DNA from: Atriophallophorus winterbourni
Taxonomy: Eukaryota > Platyhelminthes > Trematoda > Plagiorchiida > Microphallidae
NCBI GenBank assembly: GCA_013407085.1
Contig: JACCGJ010000272.1
Coordinates: forward strand, 62,001-126,000
DNA: 64,000 bases
Direction: 5' to 3'
Shown here: positions 9,150 to 20,514 of the stretch, piece by piece
How positions within the stretch are numbered: position 1 is the stretch's first letter
Layout: every line of letters begins with the position of its first letter
Notes under the pieces: model-generated
What the model was told of the DNA's origin: nothing
Seen by the model: only the letters and a program-made list of their open reading frames with translations
The model's database searches: none
Program-made: the position numbers and the translations under genes

Positions 9150-11345
9150 CCTGGTGTCGTGTTGATTGGTAGGATATAGTGCTTGACCACAATCCCCATG
9201 TGATTCTAGCTTTAGTCTCGATAAGATAACTGCCTTATGGACAAGGCTCTTTATCCAAATGCTTTGGTTACTGAGTCACCACTCGGTGGTTCATTCGGTC
9301 TCGATGCTCAGTGGACAGATAATGGTGAACACTTTCTTCACCTGGGTGTATAGCACAGATTATTTATTAGTAGTACTACGTTTAGGCATAAAAAGCGACA
9401 CTGTGCAACTTGGCGTCCGCCTAATGATGATCAGCCATGGACACAAATTGACCACCTCGCCATCAGCGCTAGATGAAGAGGCTGCATTGAGGACTCACTA
9501 CGGTGTTCGAAAATATCACAAAGCAGTGGAATGCGATTGCTACTGCAATGCACGATGCCGCGGAGTCAGCGTGAGGCAGTTGCACATATAGCAGAAGGTC
9601 CCACTGGAACTCCCAGGCTATCTTTCGATTACTAGAAGAAAGGCGAAGAATTTCTTCTGGTTCGGAATATAATACATAAGGGAGACATCAAAAATAAGCT
9701 CGAGCGTGGTGACTGTAAAATGTTGAGGAAATGAAGGTAGCCAGCAATTCGGGTAATGCCTGAAAGCTGTTTCAGCTAACTCGATTTACAGGTTTTAAAA
9801 CCATAGGAGTTAGCGAGACAATCACAGAACGATGGCGCCTTAATCACTAACAAATAGTGCCGCTTGTCTCGTTGAGCGAAGCATTTTCATAAACAATTTA
9901 GCTGGAGAGCAGCAGATGACCCATTGCCTTTATTTCGTATTTTGAACCGTAATCGGTTGATTTTACGCTTTCGAGCGAAGCAGAAATCATGATCGGTATT
10001 GAGTCAATGAAAAATTCAAGGCCGATGGACTGGCCCCGGTTTTGTTCAAGGACGGTTGCGATATTCTATTAAGCACTCTAGTTGCCCTTTTTTGTCAGGT
10101 ATGGGACACGGAAACTATTTCCCAGTGTGGGTGAAAATCTATAACCACACCTATTTTCAAAAAAGGTGTGCGTAGTTCATGCCCCGATCACAAGGAAATA
10201 GCCTGAAGCCCATTATTACCCGGCTTCTTGCTTCAGAATGTCTTCGGAGCCTTACATTGCACATGGAAACGCAGATTCGTGAAGAGCAAACAGGGTTTCG
10301 TACCGGCAGAGGATGTGTCGATCAAATATTCACTTCGGCAAGCCCTAGAACATCGCCATGCTTATTGGCGATCTTGCTTGATTTTAAGTGTGCTTTTGAT
10401 TCGGTCGATAGGAGCGCATTATTTAATACACAAAAGTATCCAACATAAGTACGTTAGCATGGATGCAGACGTACCGGTATACTGGACATTCGGATATGTC
10501 GCGACAGGAATCTTCTTGATTTAGATTATGCAGACGACGTTGATTCCTATACGGTTGCTCAGCCTACTTTAGACCGTCCTACCATGCTTCGGTATGCGCT
10601 TTGCACCTTCCAAGTGCAAACATCTGCTATAGGATATTGATCCGATCGAAACTGCTAAGCCTCAATATTGAGGATCTTGCGACTATAGACTGTTTTACCT
10701 ATTTGTGTGGTTGCATTACTAGCAACTCTTGTTTAAATAAAGAGATCTTAGCTCGCATTTTCAGAGCTACAGTAGCTTTTCGTAACTTGGGTCATATGTG
10801 GCGTCAAACAGGTTTGTCTCTAAAGGGTAAAGTCTATAAAGCTACAGTACGCGCGGTTATATTGTAAAATGGACTCCGATAAAGGAAGAAATATGACATC
10901 TGCAGGTAGTCGACAATCGCTGTCTCCGCACCATTGCTGGACTTACTTGGCACCATCGGATACGTAACGCAACTATCCGTAATAGTATCTTCGGTAGCGA
11001 CGTAGATATTGAGAAACAAGTCAACGTATATAGACTACGCTTGTTAGGCCACGTATTGCGAATTGGAAATCATCGTTTTTCTAACACGATTTTGTTTGCC
11101 ACTGCTAACTCGGGATGGCGTCGTTGTAAGGGTGACCAGACTCTTACTTTGCTCAAGCAGATGCAAACTTTGACTGTTAAAGTAGCTGCGGTTGTTGCGA
11201 TCTGTCTCCCAATTTGGGGTCCCAAAGATGAAATTTCGTAGTGGCCTCTTACCCTTAGCGATATGGCCCAAAATCGTGTTCAATGGCGGTCTTGTTGTAC
11301 ACATCTTGGAGAGTTTGATTATTCTTCTCTTGTCAAATGAAGTGG
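9150..11345 (+). mobile_element. RTE-like LINE copy 2 (decayed)
   Basis: Begins with a diverged repeat B stretch (about 9200-9290). Endonuclease pieces follow at about 9400-9620 (WTQIDHLAISARWRGC in one frame), then RT pieces at 10179-10530. The C-terminal domain at 10600-11339 includes LLGHVLRIGNHRFSNTILFA and a final SSLVK before TGA at 11337. Frames are broken at several points and the YADD region is disrupted. It lies directly downstream of ACAT in the same orientation. Confidence 0.75.
10179..10530 (+). pseudogene. RTE-like reverse-transcriptase fragment
   Basis: Reads REEQTGFRTGRGCVDQIFT and LAILLDFKCAFDSVDRSALF, the fingers and first palm motif (F-AFDS-D) of a LINE reverse transcriptase. 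A frameshift follows before the active-site box. Part of RTE-like copy 2. Confidence 0.7.
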
Positions 11346-11559
11346 CGAGGAAAGCTTTTTAAAGTAATTCAAGGTTTTGAATGGTCTAAAAAGCAACAAG
11401 CTTAACAATAACCATAGGATGGTAAAAATTGAAATGCAAGTGTATAAAACAAGATGAGGAATTAGATTAAACAGTATATAAGTGTTTGGGAAACGAATAA
11501 TTCAATAAATAATCGTCTAATTTCGTTTTAAAGTCATGCAAGATAGTGCAGAATAAAAT

Positions 11560-12540
11560 TACCCTCTACAGTTCAGGTGGGAATGGGATACCACCAGCAC
11601 ATATTCATTGGTCCGATAATTTTTCGTATCCCTTCGCGTGAATAAATCCTGTAAGGGATGGTTTGGGGTATAGACTATTTTGTAAACTAGTATAAGGTCT
11701 CCTCTGATTCGTCGATAGGGAGAGTCGAACAGATTCAAGTGAGATATCCTTTCCTTATGAGGCTTGTATCGGATGCTGAGAACTATTTTTGTTGAACGGC
11801 GATAGATCGCTGCATAAGTTCTACATCATTATTGAGCCACTAAGACCACGACTGCACACCGTATTCCACGAGTGATCCTTGGGAATATCTTGGGAGAAAA
11901 TGTCCCAAATACCCGTTTGAGTAGATTGAGGACACATGTTGCATTTGCTTAAGGCAGTGTTAGTTTGAAGTGAGATTAATAAACTGGAGCATATCCAGAC
12001 ACCCAGATCTTTTTCCTAACTGCAATTTTCAAGGACATGTGAACCTATACGTTATGTGAACTCTACTCGATTCCGTACACTCATGAGCCATCATTTGTTG
12101 ATGTTAAACGGCAGTTTGTTCTTCAACGACCAGTTGTCAAGCATATCAAGATCATTTTACATTAGCAGACAGTCTTCTGGGCTACGGATGCAACGCCATA
12201 TCTTTATGTCGTCCGCAAATAACAAAATGTCACATCGAACCAGTCCCGGTACTTTATTGACAAACCAGAAAAAGGATCGGACCAGGACTGAACCTTGGGA
12301 AACTTCACTAGTTGTTGCGTTTGGTTTTAATAATGCACTGTCAACACGTACCTGGTTAGTGCGATTTGTTAGGTAGTCATTTAGCAAATTAAACAACTTT
12401 CGGGTGATACCAAGTCTTTCAAGCTTCTGCAGTAGTAGGCTATGTTTAACACTATCAAATGCCTTGGAGATACTTATGTAAAATAGTGTAGATTTAGTTA
12501 TAACATTCGCTCTTTGAAAGGCAAATTTCTGTAACGGGAG
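11560..12540 (-). pseudogene. CR1-like LINE, RT and C-terminal fragment
   Basis: On the reverse strand: LLNDYLTNRTNQVRVDSALL, VSQGSVL, LLFADDIKIW (intact FADD active site), then further down RRIRGDLILVYKI and NHPLQDLFTR, wording of the CR1/Jockey C-terminal region. Several frame breaks. It abuts a second antisense copy of the same family at 12540-13447, giving two truncated copies in tandem. Confidence 0.65.
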
Positions 12541-12883
12541 ACCAACTTTGTCGCACGATGATAAATCCTGTCAAGTAGTTCGATATCCTTCCTCAGCCAT
12601 GGTGCCCAGACTTGGATGGAATATTCCATAACAGGACGTACATACGTATCAATTAACCGGGGTAAGGTTTCAGACGTGAAAATCCTTTTTAGAAGACTGA
12701 ATATACGGCAGGCTTAATTGTACACTGTCCGGCAATGATGTCCAGGCTTAATGTCAAACGACATCTAGAAACCGAGATTTTTTCTGCGGTGGTGCAGACG
12801 AGATCTTGCGGGCTAAGGTGATACTTGTGGTGCAAAGATTTTCCAAGCCGCAGCATTTTACATTTCGCATGGTTAAATAGTAA

Positions 12884-13447
12884 CTAATTTGTATTGGACC
12901 AACGAAATAAGGCGCAAGGTTCCCGTTGTAATACCATACAGTCATTAACAGACCTGACACGTTTCCATATTTTAATGTCATCTGCAAACATTATCAAGTT
13001 ACATCCAGTATCCTCCACTATATCGTTCATATACACAAAGAATAGAAACGGTCCGAGCACCGAGCCTTGCAGAGCTCCACTTGAGATGTCGATTCTTCTA
13101 GAGAAGGTACTGCCAACGCGAACTTGAACGTGTCTATCAGTAAGATAGTCCCTTATCCAATTCAGCAATATTCCCGTTATTCCATAAGATTCGAGCTTTT
13201 TGATTAAAATGGCATGGTTGACTCTATCGAAAGCTTTGGAAATGTCGATGTAGCAAGCACGTACAACCTCATCTTTGTCGAGTACCTGGGTCCAATCCTC
13301 GAACGTTGTTAGGAGGTTAGATAAGCAGCAACGAGTTCTTCGAAAACCGTGTTTTGCTGTAGTCAAAATATTTTGTTCTCTTATGCGCGGAGTCACCGCG
13401 CGTTCCATTAATTTAGAGATCACCGGAAGTAGCGTTACGAGATCCAC
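12884..13447 (-). pseudogene. CR1-like LINE reverse-transcriptase fragment
   Basis: An unbroken 187-codon reverse-strand frame with KLMERAVTPRI, HGFRRTRCCLSNLL, YIDISKAFDRVNHAIL (palm motif A), LQGSVLGPFLFFVYMNDI and LIMFADDIKIW (catalytic FADD). Downstream on the same strand (12540-12880) comes the C-terminal region with TYVRPVMEYS in another frame. The fragment starts abruptly at 13447, where sequence of the opposite orientation begins. Confidence 0.8.
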
Positions 13448-14483
13448 TGCCCTGACAATGAAAAAAATCGATCCAGTTGTGACCGTGAGAAGTATTCATG
13501 CGACGGCGACACTGAATCGTTGTGACCTCTGCATCACGTGTTTAGATGCGGTAAGCGTTGATGCTGTTTCAGTTAAATGTGCTTTATGCGGGTTCCACCT
13601 ACACGTGCCATATGATGAGAGTGTAAGGCTTGTGAACGATAATGACTATCCATCTGTGTTATTTCTGCCATGCCTGTAGAAATTCAAATATAAATGGCCA
13701 TCGCAAGAGTATACATTCATCTGTTGGAAAAGTGTTTAATATAATAAAGAGTTGATTGTCGAAACTGGAAGAGGAGCTTGCACAAGTGAAGAATGCTGTA
13801 GAGCCATTAATCAAGTCTAAGACTTGTAAACTGAACAAACGAATACGCTCAACTTGACCACCACCAACCCAATCTCTGGAAAAGGTTGAATTGTTGCAGC
13901 ACGGCACCCAAGAGTGTTAAAAACGTATCAAAGCCGAAACCGTTCACATCGAATGCCCAAAGTTGCCTCGAAAGAAATTTCTCTTAGTGTCATCTGCACC
14001 AACGTGCCAGCGTCGACTGAGACGTAATTGTCGAATAGACACCCGAACGAGTTGGCTGAATGGTTGAAACTGTGCACTCAGATGAATCTAAAACCCATCC
14101 ACCCGGCTTTGTTGATTCGACTTCCAAAAGCGCTACACCAAGATAAGCCGCGGTTGCTCAAGGTAGTAGTGCAAAATGAGAAGGATTTAGAAGATGTACT
14201 TCCGTCGAGATACTTGCTACGGGACGGCATGGAAAATACATCTAGTGTATTTGTTGATGTGCCCTGGTCAGAACGGATGACGTTGCCACCGGAAGGTAAC
14301 CAAAAGAAAACAAATGGTTGCAGTAAGCGCACGCTTATTCTCTTAAATATCTCAGATGCCACTGGTTCAGATACAAAGCGTAAATCCAACCACCACATAC
14401 AACAGTGGAGATTTATTATTATTGATTCAAGGATTTCTGGTTATAAAGTAAATACTTTACAACAACGCAGGATTACGGTCTGA
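13448..14483 (+). pseudogene. CR1-like LINE ORF1 fragment, inverted
   Basis: Two frames on the + strand, 13448-13679 and 14028-14483. The first shows Cys pairs (CDLCITC, CALCGFHLHV) like the N-terminal PHD-type finger of LINE ORF1. The second shows KALHQDKPRLLKVVVQNEKD and PSRYLLRDGM, resembling the nucleic-acid-binding region of the ORF1 at 26615 (KPRVLKTVLASDDQ, YKILRDLSP). It lies head-to-head with the antisense RT at 13447, the layout left by twin priming with a 5' inversion. Confidence 0.6.
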
Positions 14484-15159
14484 ATGACAATTTGAAAAAT
14501 TTAATAGCATTAAACGAGTAGAGTATATCAAATATAAAGCTCATGATTGATGGTCGCCTGTATATATAAATCCAATTTCGCAAGGAGATTCTACCACACT
14601 CAGAAGGTGAGTCAGAAGCGAAATGTTACCAATAAACTCCTCTCACCGATACAATAAAAACTTTCTTTTTCATGATTATGATTCCCCGATCGGTCACGAA
14701 CATTTTCCATTACAAGGCTGGGAAGCAATTTACATAGCTGACGATGACAGAACCTGTGGACATCCGGTGTGATGCCATCCGCATCTGGGGATTGTTTTGA
14801 TATTCAGTCTAAGCGAATAATCCCCCGATTTATTAAAATTTCGTCCAATGTTTCAATTCCCCAGTCGTCTGAATACTCACAACGTTCACACTGGAACTTT
14901 TGGCACGAACACCTTAGAGTAATTAATCGTAGAGTATTAGGAGTTTCCAATTGGTTCTAAGTGAATTTTTCACCATTATGGGAAGATTTAAAGATGAGCT
15001 CATTTATATTACGCCAGTGCTTGTGCATTTAATCTTGGAGAATTTCGAAGACAGGGCTCTAGTGAGCCTCTGGTGCATGCAACGTTCTCTGCTAGGCAAC
15101 CACCAATGAAAAGTAGTGAAACCGGGTAGTGACGGACACTGAACAAATTAAATTTATCT
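14484..15159. other. No gene recognised
   Basis: Possibly decayed LINE-flanking DNA. No splice-bounded frame, RNA gene or known repeat could be named. Confidence 0.35.
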
Positions 15160-15290
15160 TCTAAAATACAACACCCGTGTGATCACATTAACCAGCGTTT
15201 ATGCTCCAACGCCCTCTGCATCCACAGCTGATAGTCACACAAAGACCATCGAAATAATGTTATTTTGTGTTATTACAACACTAAGCTGGT
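15160..15290 (+). pseudogene. LINE endonuclease fragment
   Basis: Translates as TRVITLTSVYAPTPSASTAD, the SVYAPT stretch of the LINE exonuclease-endonuclease-phosphatase domain, then decays. A short isolated remnant of a non-LTR element. Confidence 0.5.
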
Positions 15291-16229
15291 AAAAATCACA
15301 GTCCTAGGGAAATACGTCTGGGAAAGTTTGGGGTAAGCAGAACAAAGGAAAACGAAAGGCCCTCTTGGCACTATGCACTTATTTCTCTTTGCAGTACTAA
15401 CATCATATTCCGAACAGAACCGCATTATATTTTGGTGCTCGCATCCCCATGTTAACTTATGATCGTATCCAGTGCTGAGAGTCAATCGACCTTGACCGTG
15501 TTCGATCTATCATATATACGAGAATACATACCGACTACTGATGATGGTCTTGTCTACGTGAGTTGACCTCCACCTGGGCTTACTATACGCTGCTTAGCTG
15601 TGAAATCATACAGAGCGGATGGGTAGAATGCTAATTAGTCATTTCCCCCGCCCTGACTTCCATTCTTGGTCTGACGCATCTTCTCTGTCAGAAGCGGAAG
15701 CCGATCCCTGAACTACGCTAACCGATTGCATACAAATTTTTTTACCGGATCGGTCTAAAACATATTGCAATCAATTGCTTAATTGTATTTTCACGGAACA
15801 TATGTCGAAATGCCAATGTGCGTGGATATTAAAATTTCGGATGTAACCAGGGTGTATTCTAAGCAGAATGAAATGCATTTGAAGACAAATTGTAAAATTA
15901 ATGAGCAAAGTGAACTGCCTAGCATTTTTCACCGCGTATCTGCAGCGTATCATCATCGTTATGATTGCCAACAATATTATTAATGGGTGTGCACCTCATT
16001 TTAAGCTGAAGTCAATCTTTCTTGTGCAATAAATTCCTCGATAAGATACGGAAGACGTTAGCTAACAAACAAGGACGTATGACCAGATGACAGCTATTCA
16101 CTCACTGAAATAATTAATATGAATGCGGTTGGATTGGCAAATATATTTGAAAATTAAAATCAGCCGAGCGCCACGAATACGGAAATTCGATATAAAATTG
16201 AAAAATACATTGTCACTTCAACTACAATT
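15291..16229. other. Sequence 3' of the TMEM65-like gene
   Basis: Non-coding as far as I can see. It holds the downstream side of the reverse-strand TMEM65-like gene. No AATAAA just past its stop could be confirmed. Confidence 0.35.
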
Positions 16230-16328
16230 TCAATCAGTTTCGCTGTGTTCATTTTCGACCTTTGATGGCATCCACAGAAGCGGAAGCATTCCAAGTAGAC
16301 ATCCGATGGTGATTCCACTCATACGACC
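16230..16328 (-). CDS. TMEM65: TMEM65-like terminal exon
   Basis: After GCATTTTTAG on the reverse strand it reads GRMSGITIGCLLGMLPLLW followed by a polar tail and TGA. This is the conserved final membrane segment (family form GVTIGCILGMFPL). The tail is about a dozen residues longer than in human. Confidence 0.93.
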   Translation of the reverse strand, partial: GRMSGITIGCLLGMLPLLWMPSKVENEHSETD

Positions 16329-19300
16329 CTAAAAATGCAATAAAACTAAGACGAGATTTTAAATTTACCCCAACACTTTCGGTAAGCACATCAAGTCATC
16401 ACACAAATCAATATTTAGGGGTAGACACCAAACCACTTGATGATTACGCTCACTGAGTTTTCTGTTGCAAGACAAGATAGTAAAAATGGAAAATGGGTTG
16501 AAAAGTTCAGGCCATAAAAAAGACAAACATGAGGTGAATTCACACCGACAACTCGACGTATAAATCATCACAGAACGAGAATCGTTAAAAAAGTTTACCC
16601 GAGCTCACGGAGGGTTATTTTTCGTTTAAGCTATCAGAAAACGGTGGGAAAGGAAAGCAGAAAAATTATAGGAACGGAAACCCAACAACACTGAATGATG
16701 GATATCGCTTCATCAGTGTGTGCTAATTGAAAACCTGATTGTGTTCCTCATGATTAATACGGTCACCAGTAGGTAATAATCCCACTGATATTGTGTAACG
16801 ATTATTCGCGAACGAACACAATACTACGTTGCATCGATTTTCACAAGTACTAAGATGCGACCACGAAAAACTGTAACGTAACGGCTTGCATTAGCTTCTT
16901 CATCCTTTTTCGTAAATCGCAATTCAACAACCTGACAGTACAAATACACAATGGCTCTGCATTGCGAAGGCAACACCGGGTTACATTAAACTGTCACGGG
17001 TATCGAGCTGCATGCGGAAACACACACTAAGGTTTCATTGCCAGTTCCCTTTTTTGTTATATCTGACTAAACCTTGGCAACCTGAGAGTATCTTAGCCCA
17101 TGTGCGGCACTTTAGCTGGATGCAGGTTTTTGATGTGATACAATATGCCAAAAGAATTCATCTACCACAAATTTCACAATGCACGAACAAGCAACCGACA
17201 GGGAAACTTCACACTGTGAGTAAGCGAATTATAGGATTAAAAAATGGTTGGATGTACTTTAAGATGGGGTGGTAATGAATCTAAGAGGGGGAAGAAACAA
17301 GCTTGAAAGAGGCGCAATAAAGCCTCAAAGAATGCATCGGATAAAATTATCAGTAACAATCAATGACAACAGATGAATTGTTATTTTGGTACAGTAAGCT
17401 GGCAATATTACTGTTTGGGAATGCTAGTCAGCATTGAATAGTAGTTGAGTGTCAATCGAAATGATGCGCGCCAAATCACATAATCGTTGCTGCACTTTTG
17501 GAGAAAATGATCGTTCAAAATGTATTCACCTGGATATTAATTATGAATTAAGTTCGATAACCGAGCTAATGAAAACGTTGAAGTTGTACATATTGCAAGC
17601 GTGAGTGATACATTAAATATTGAATTAAATTTATACCGTTTAAATGAAGCGATATAACATGACATGTCGGCGCAAAAAGACTCACAAGTACAGTGGCCCA
17701 CCGAAAAGATCTCGAACGTGAATCAATCGGGCTAATTGGATGGACGATATATCCGAGACGGGTACAAAATGCTTCAACATAACCCACCGTTCTATTTAGA
17801 ATGAAAATAAACGTCGGACAGCGTTGCACAAATTTATGAACATGTTGCATATGATTTGCGGTTGCATGAATAGACATTTATGCAGGGTACGAGAAATCAT
17901 GATAGTAAAATAAAATAGAGAGTAAATGAGGTAGTTGATTAAGTACACACTCCTCCACCGGTTAGGATCTTATTTCATCGTGGTTGTACGGCAGTTAAGC
18001 ATTTAGTAATTGCTACTAGTGTAATGATGTCCATGATGATAAAAATAAACATGTAAAACGACAATGGGTCACTCCTTGAGGTGATCTGTTAGTGGATACA
18101 GCAGCGGATGACGTGTGCTTGCGGAGTGGATTCTGAAGAGTAGCTTTCGAAGATGGTGTTCGTAGTGAGCGTATGCGACACTATCATTATCGTTGAACGT
18201 AGACGTGACACTACCCGGTTGCCTACACTGAGGTAAGGAAGATTTCGTTTAGGGGGTCATACCCCGAGCCTTTAGCGCATTGGCTTTACATACAATGAAG
18301 TGGATCGAAGGAGGTGGCCGGTGACCGATGAAGCTGTTCGTACCCCCTTCGCAGGAAACTTCCAGTTCGGAGCGCGATAACCTCGTTGTTTTGTTTTCGC
18401 TTATGCACCATACAATTTTCTGAGAAAGGACAATGGGCAATGACTTGATGCGACGAGTCAGATCCTCCGCGTCGTGATGTCATCATTGAATTTTTGTGGC
18501 TTTTAATAGGGAGAACGCTTGTCAGGCGAAAACTCACCGCATCCTCCGACAACACCACCGAACTTTTCGTTGAGCCCGGAAAACCGAGTCCACCCAGCTG
18601 GCACCAATGTAGATGTAGTGAAATAACAATCATGCATACGCATAGAACACCGACACGGGAAGCAGTCGGACCAGTAATTCGCAATCTTCTATCTGTCTAG
18701 GCCTTTGGAACCAGACAGTATCTTATCCCAAGAGCAGTCTCTGACTGTGCGTCACATTGCCTGGACCAGGGTTGTGCTTTCATACATACATGCATGCGAG
18801 GATAACGCACTGACAATCGACAGACTCGTAACTCGTAACAGAAGCGGTTTGTTTGGGAAGACACGACTTGTAATAGAGATCTGCATAACAGTGTGTAGAT
18901 TTAGAAAAGCGCTAAACAATACCTGATTGACACTAAATTTGTCATCATCATCATCATCACAGACTGCATTACACCGGGACGAGTACCAAGTGTTTAACTG
19001 CCACACAACCATAACATAGTGAAGATTAAAAAAATGGAACAGGGTGGGACCTAAAATGCTACTGAACCTGTAGAGAAGGTACAGACACATTGGGATGATG
19101 TGCATACACCTCGAAAAAAACGCATTTAAGCATGTCCCTGGCAATTTCTATTATAACTGTCTAGTTCTGGGCAGCAGTTTCTAATTGTGCGGCATTTTGT
19201 ATGGATCTAGGTAGGTGATTTCATAAACACATGCACCTAGGGCAAACATAGTCGAAACACGGGTGATGGAATGGGTGGGCGCAAACCTGAACTTTTGCTT

Positions 19301-19793
19301 ACCCCATGCCACAGAGATCAGAAACCCAATTTCCGAGACCAGCAGCTGAAAAAACACAATAAATATGCGACGGAATGTACCTGCCATAGTAGAAATTCCC
19401 AATGTTGATGAAAATGTGAAGTCTATGTATTCTCCCTTTAGACAAAATCAATAAGAAAAACTCATACCGCAGTTATCATTATCGCGTTGTCGAGAAATCC
19501 GAATGCGATAAAAGGTAAACAATTAGCCAAAAAAGCTATATTTAAAAATAAATGTAGGTCATACCGGCCTTTAGCGAGGTTCCTGTTGGTGCGACATTTT
19601 CAGTACTGAGAGAAGGCGATTCCGTTCCAAAATTTTTCGACTGTTTCACAAGCTCATTTAAAAGTGAATCCCGTTCCGTTTTGCTCAACCGAGATATGAC
19701 ACGTTGAGCCCAGTTGGGATCTTGCTTCTTACTGAAACTTCCAAGCAACTGAACACCCGTCGAAAGTTTTCGGTGAATGAAGCAAAATCTAAA
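16230..19793 (-). CDS. TMEM65: TMEM65-like mitochondrial membrane protein
   Basis: Six reverse-strand exons: 19793 (or 19748)-19565, 19535-19468, 19435-19381, 19345-19303, 17791-17686 and 16328-16230, with TGA at 16232-16230. All junction phases agree and the sum is exactly 200 codons including the stop, against about 240 residues in human TMEM65. Diagnostic stretches are PFIAFGFLDNAIMITAG, TLGISTMA, AGLGNWVSDLCGMG, GYVEAFCTRLG and GITIGCLLGMLPLL, in family order, giving three hydrophobic segments. The upstream FIHRKLSTGVQ looks like the end of a mitochondrial presequence. The start codon was not located and probably lies in an upstream exon. The family is a mitochondrial inner-membrane protein linked to ion transport. 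Four exons are parted by introns of only 29, 32 and 35 nt, which hides the gene from simple ORF searches. Confidence 0.92.
16329..17002. other. TMEM65-like intron, nothing recognised
   Basis: Last intron of the TMEM65-like gene. No repeat of the named families is seen here. Confidence 0.4.
17003..17140 (+). repeat. SINE-like repeat A, partial
   Basis: Has GAGCTGCATGCGGAAACACA and CCTTGGCAACCTGAGAGTAT, then AGCCCATGTGCGGCACTTT, so part of the middle is deleted. Inserted in the TMEM65-like intron, opposite to the gene. Confidence 0.65.
17141..17685. other. TMEM65-like intron, nothing recognised
   Basis: Intronic DNA without a recognisable feature on either strand. Confidence 0.4.
17686..17791 (-). 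CDS. TMEM65: TMEM65-like exon 5
   Basis: Follows a TTCTAAATAG acceptor on the reverse strand. It reads TVGYVEAFCTRLGY, then the loop HPISPIDSRSRS and FRWATVL, ending at a consensus GTGAGT donor (17685). The sequence parallels the family's AGYVEALASRLG loop between the second and third membrane segments. Confidence 0.9.
17955..18045 (+). repeat. Repeat D fragment (RTE-like LINE 3' tip)
   Basis: Only the last stretch of the LINE 3' end: CATCGTGGTTGTACGGCAG, AAGCATTTAGTA and a GATGATAA tail. It lies in the long intron between TMEM65-like exons 4 and 5. Confidence 0.55.
18046..18689. other. TMEM65-like intron, nothing recognised
   Basis: A 132-codon reverse frame is present (18684-18286) but has no family wording and no splice context. 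I take it as chance. Confidence 0.4.
18690..18800 (+). repeat. SINE-like repeat A, 3' half
   Basis: CTATCTGTCTAGGCC, ACCAGACAGTATCTTA, CTCTGACTGTGCGTCAC and GTTGTGCTTTCATACATAC with a CATG tail. Moderately diverged. Confidence 0.7.
18940..19135 (-). repeat. Repeat D, reverse copy
   Basis: The reverse strand reads the LINE 3' end: TTTCGAGGTGTATGCACATC, TTAGGTCCCACCCTGTTCC, ATGGTTGTGTGGCAGTTAAA and a closing run of GAT units (CATCATCATCATCATCAC on +). Confidence 0.65.
19140..19245 (+). repeat. SINE-like repeat A, deleted copy
   Basis: ACTGTCTAGTTCTGGGCAG runs directly into CAGTTTCTAATTGTGCGGCA, missing the middle, and ends GTGATTTCATAAACAC. Sits about 60 bases from TMEM65-like exon 4. Confidence 0.5.
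19303..19793 (-). CDS. TMEM65: TMEM65-like exons 1-4 (micro-intron cluster)
   Basis: Exon 1 (to 19565) encodes the presequence end and a charged helix (NWAQRVISRLSKTERD, LLNELVKQSK). Its 5' limit is either after TTATTTCAG at 19794 or after GTGTTCAG at 19749; both are in frame. Introns 19564-19536 (29 nt), 19467-19436 (32 nt) and 19380-19346 (35 nt) all have GT..AG ends. Exons 2-4 carry FGFLDNAIMITA, GEYIDFTF..LGISTMA and AGLGNWVSDLCGM, the first two membrane segments. Without splicing, every frame here is broken. Confidence 0.92.
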
Positions 19794-20458
19794 CTGAAAT
19801 AACAGCAAGCAATAGTATCGATGTCAAGTCTCATCAACGAAAGTGATTCAAAAACTAGAAAGATCATCTAATCAGAAGTAATATCGTATGAAACAAATAG
19901 TCGCACAATATGTCAATAAAAACACGAAGATCAGATTATCAAACGCTGAAATTAAGACGGTATATATGTTACATAATCTGATACAGATATGGTGCAATTC
20001 AACAAAACAATAAAATGTATAATACATGGAAGGGATAGAGGAACAGTGAAACAAGAAGAATGAATATATTTCTGTCCATTAACACACGTCGTTTTATTTT
20101 TTTATTAATTGTTAAAGTTTATGATCAGAGCAAACATTAATGTCAGGGGAAAATAGAAATGATGCACTCTTTCCATAGATGCCAGTTCATTGCTATCGTC
20201 GCCAACATGTCGAACCAAACACTTCTTTTCTTACAACCCATCCAGACAAGCGCACCCGACCAATCATAGCTATACCAGAAGCAAACATTTTTACGCCACT
20301 CTTCCCAGTTAGCGGCCGACCATCAGCCACATTTTCCAGTCTATACCAGCTAGCGCACAGAGAGCTCGGTGCGGTAACCTTTCATGCGCAGGACGTGCCC
20401 CAAACAGGGTAGACGACATTAGTCAATGGCTGTCTGAAGGATAGCATTGTCGCGCTGA
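19794..20458. other. Upstream of TMEM65-like exon 1
   Basis: The first exon(s) of the TMEM65-like gene, with the start codon, should be here or further right. A reverse ATG at 19867 exists but its frame does not join convincingly. No other feature is recognised. Confidence 0.3.
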
Positions 20459-20514
20459 GATTGGACCATAACGTGGTGCGATGGTTTGTGCACCTCCATG
20501 ACCCACTGAGCTAT

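Noticed and set aside
14078..14398. 106-codon reverse frame opposite LINE ORF1
   Set aside because: A shadow of the + strand ORF1 frame, which carries the recognisable wording.
18286..18684. 132-codon reverse frame as an extra TMEM65-like exon
   Set aside because: Exons 4 and 5 (19303 and 17791) already join in phase and match the family without gap; this frame has no family similarity.
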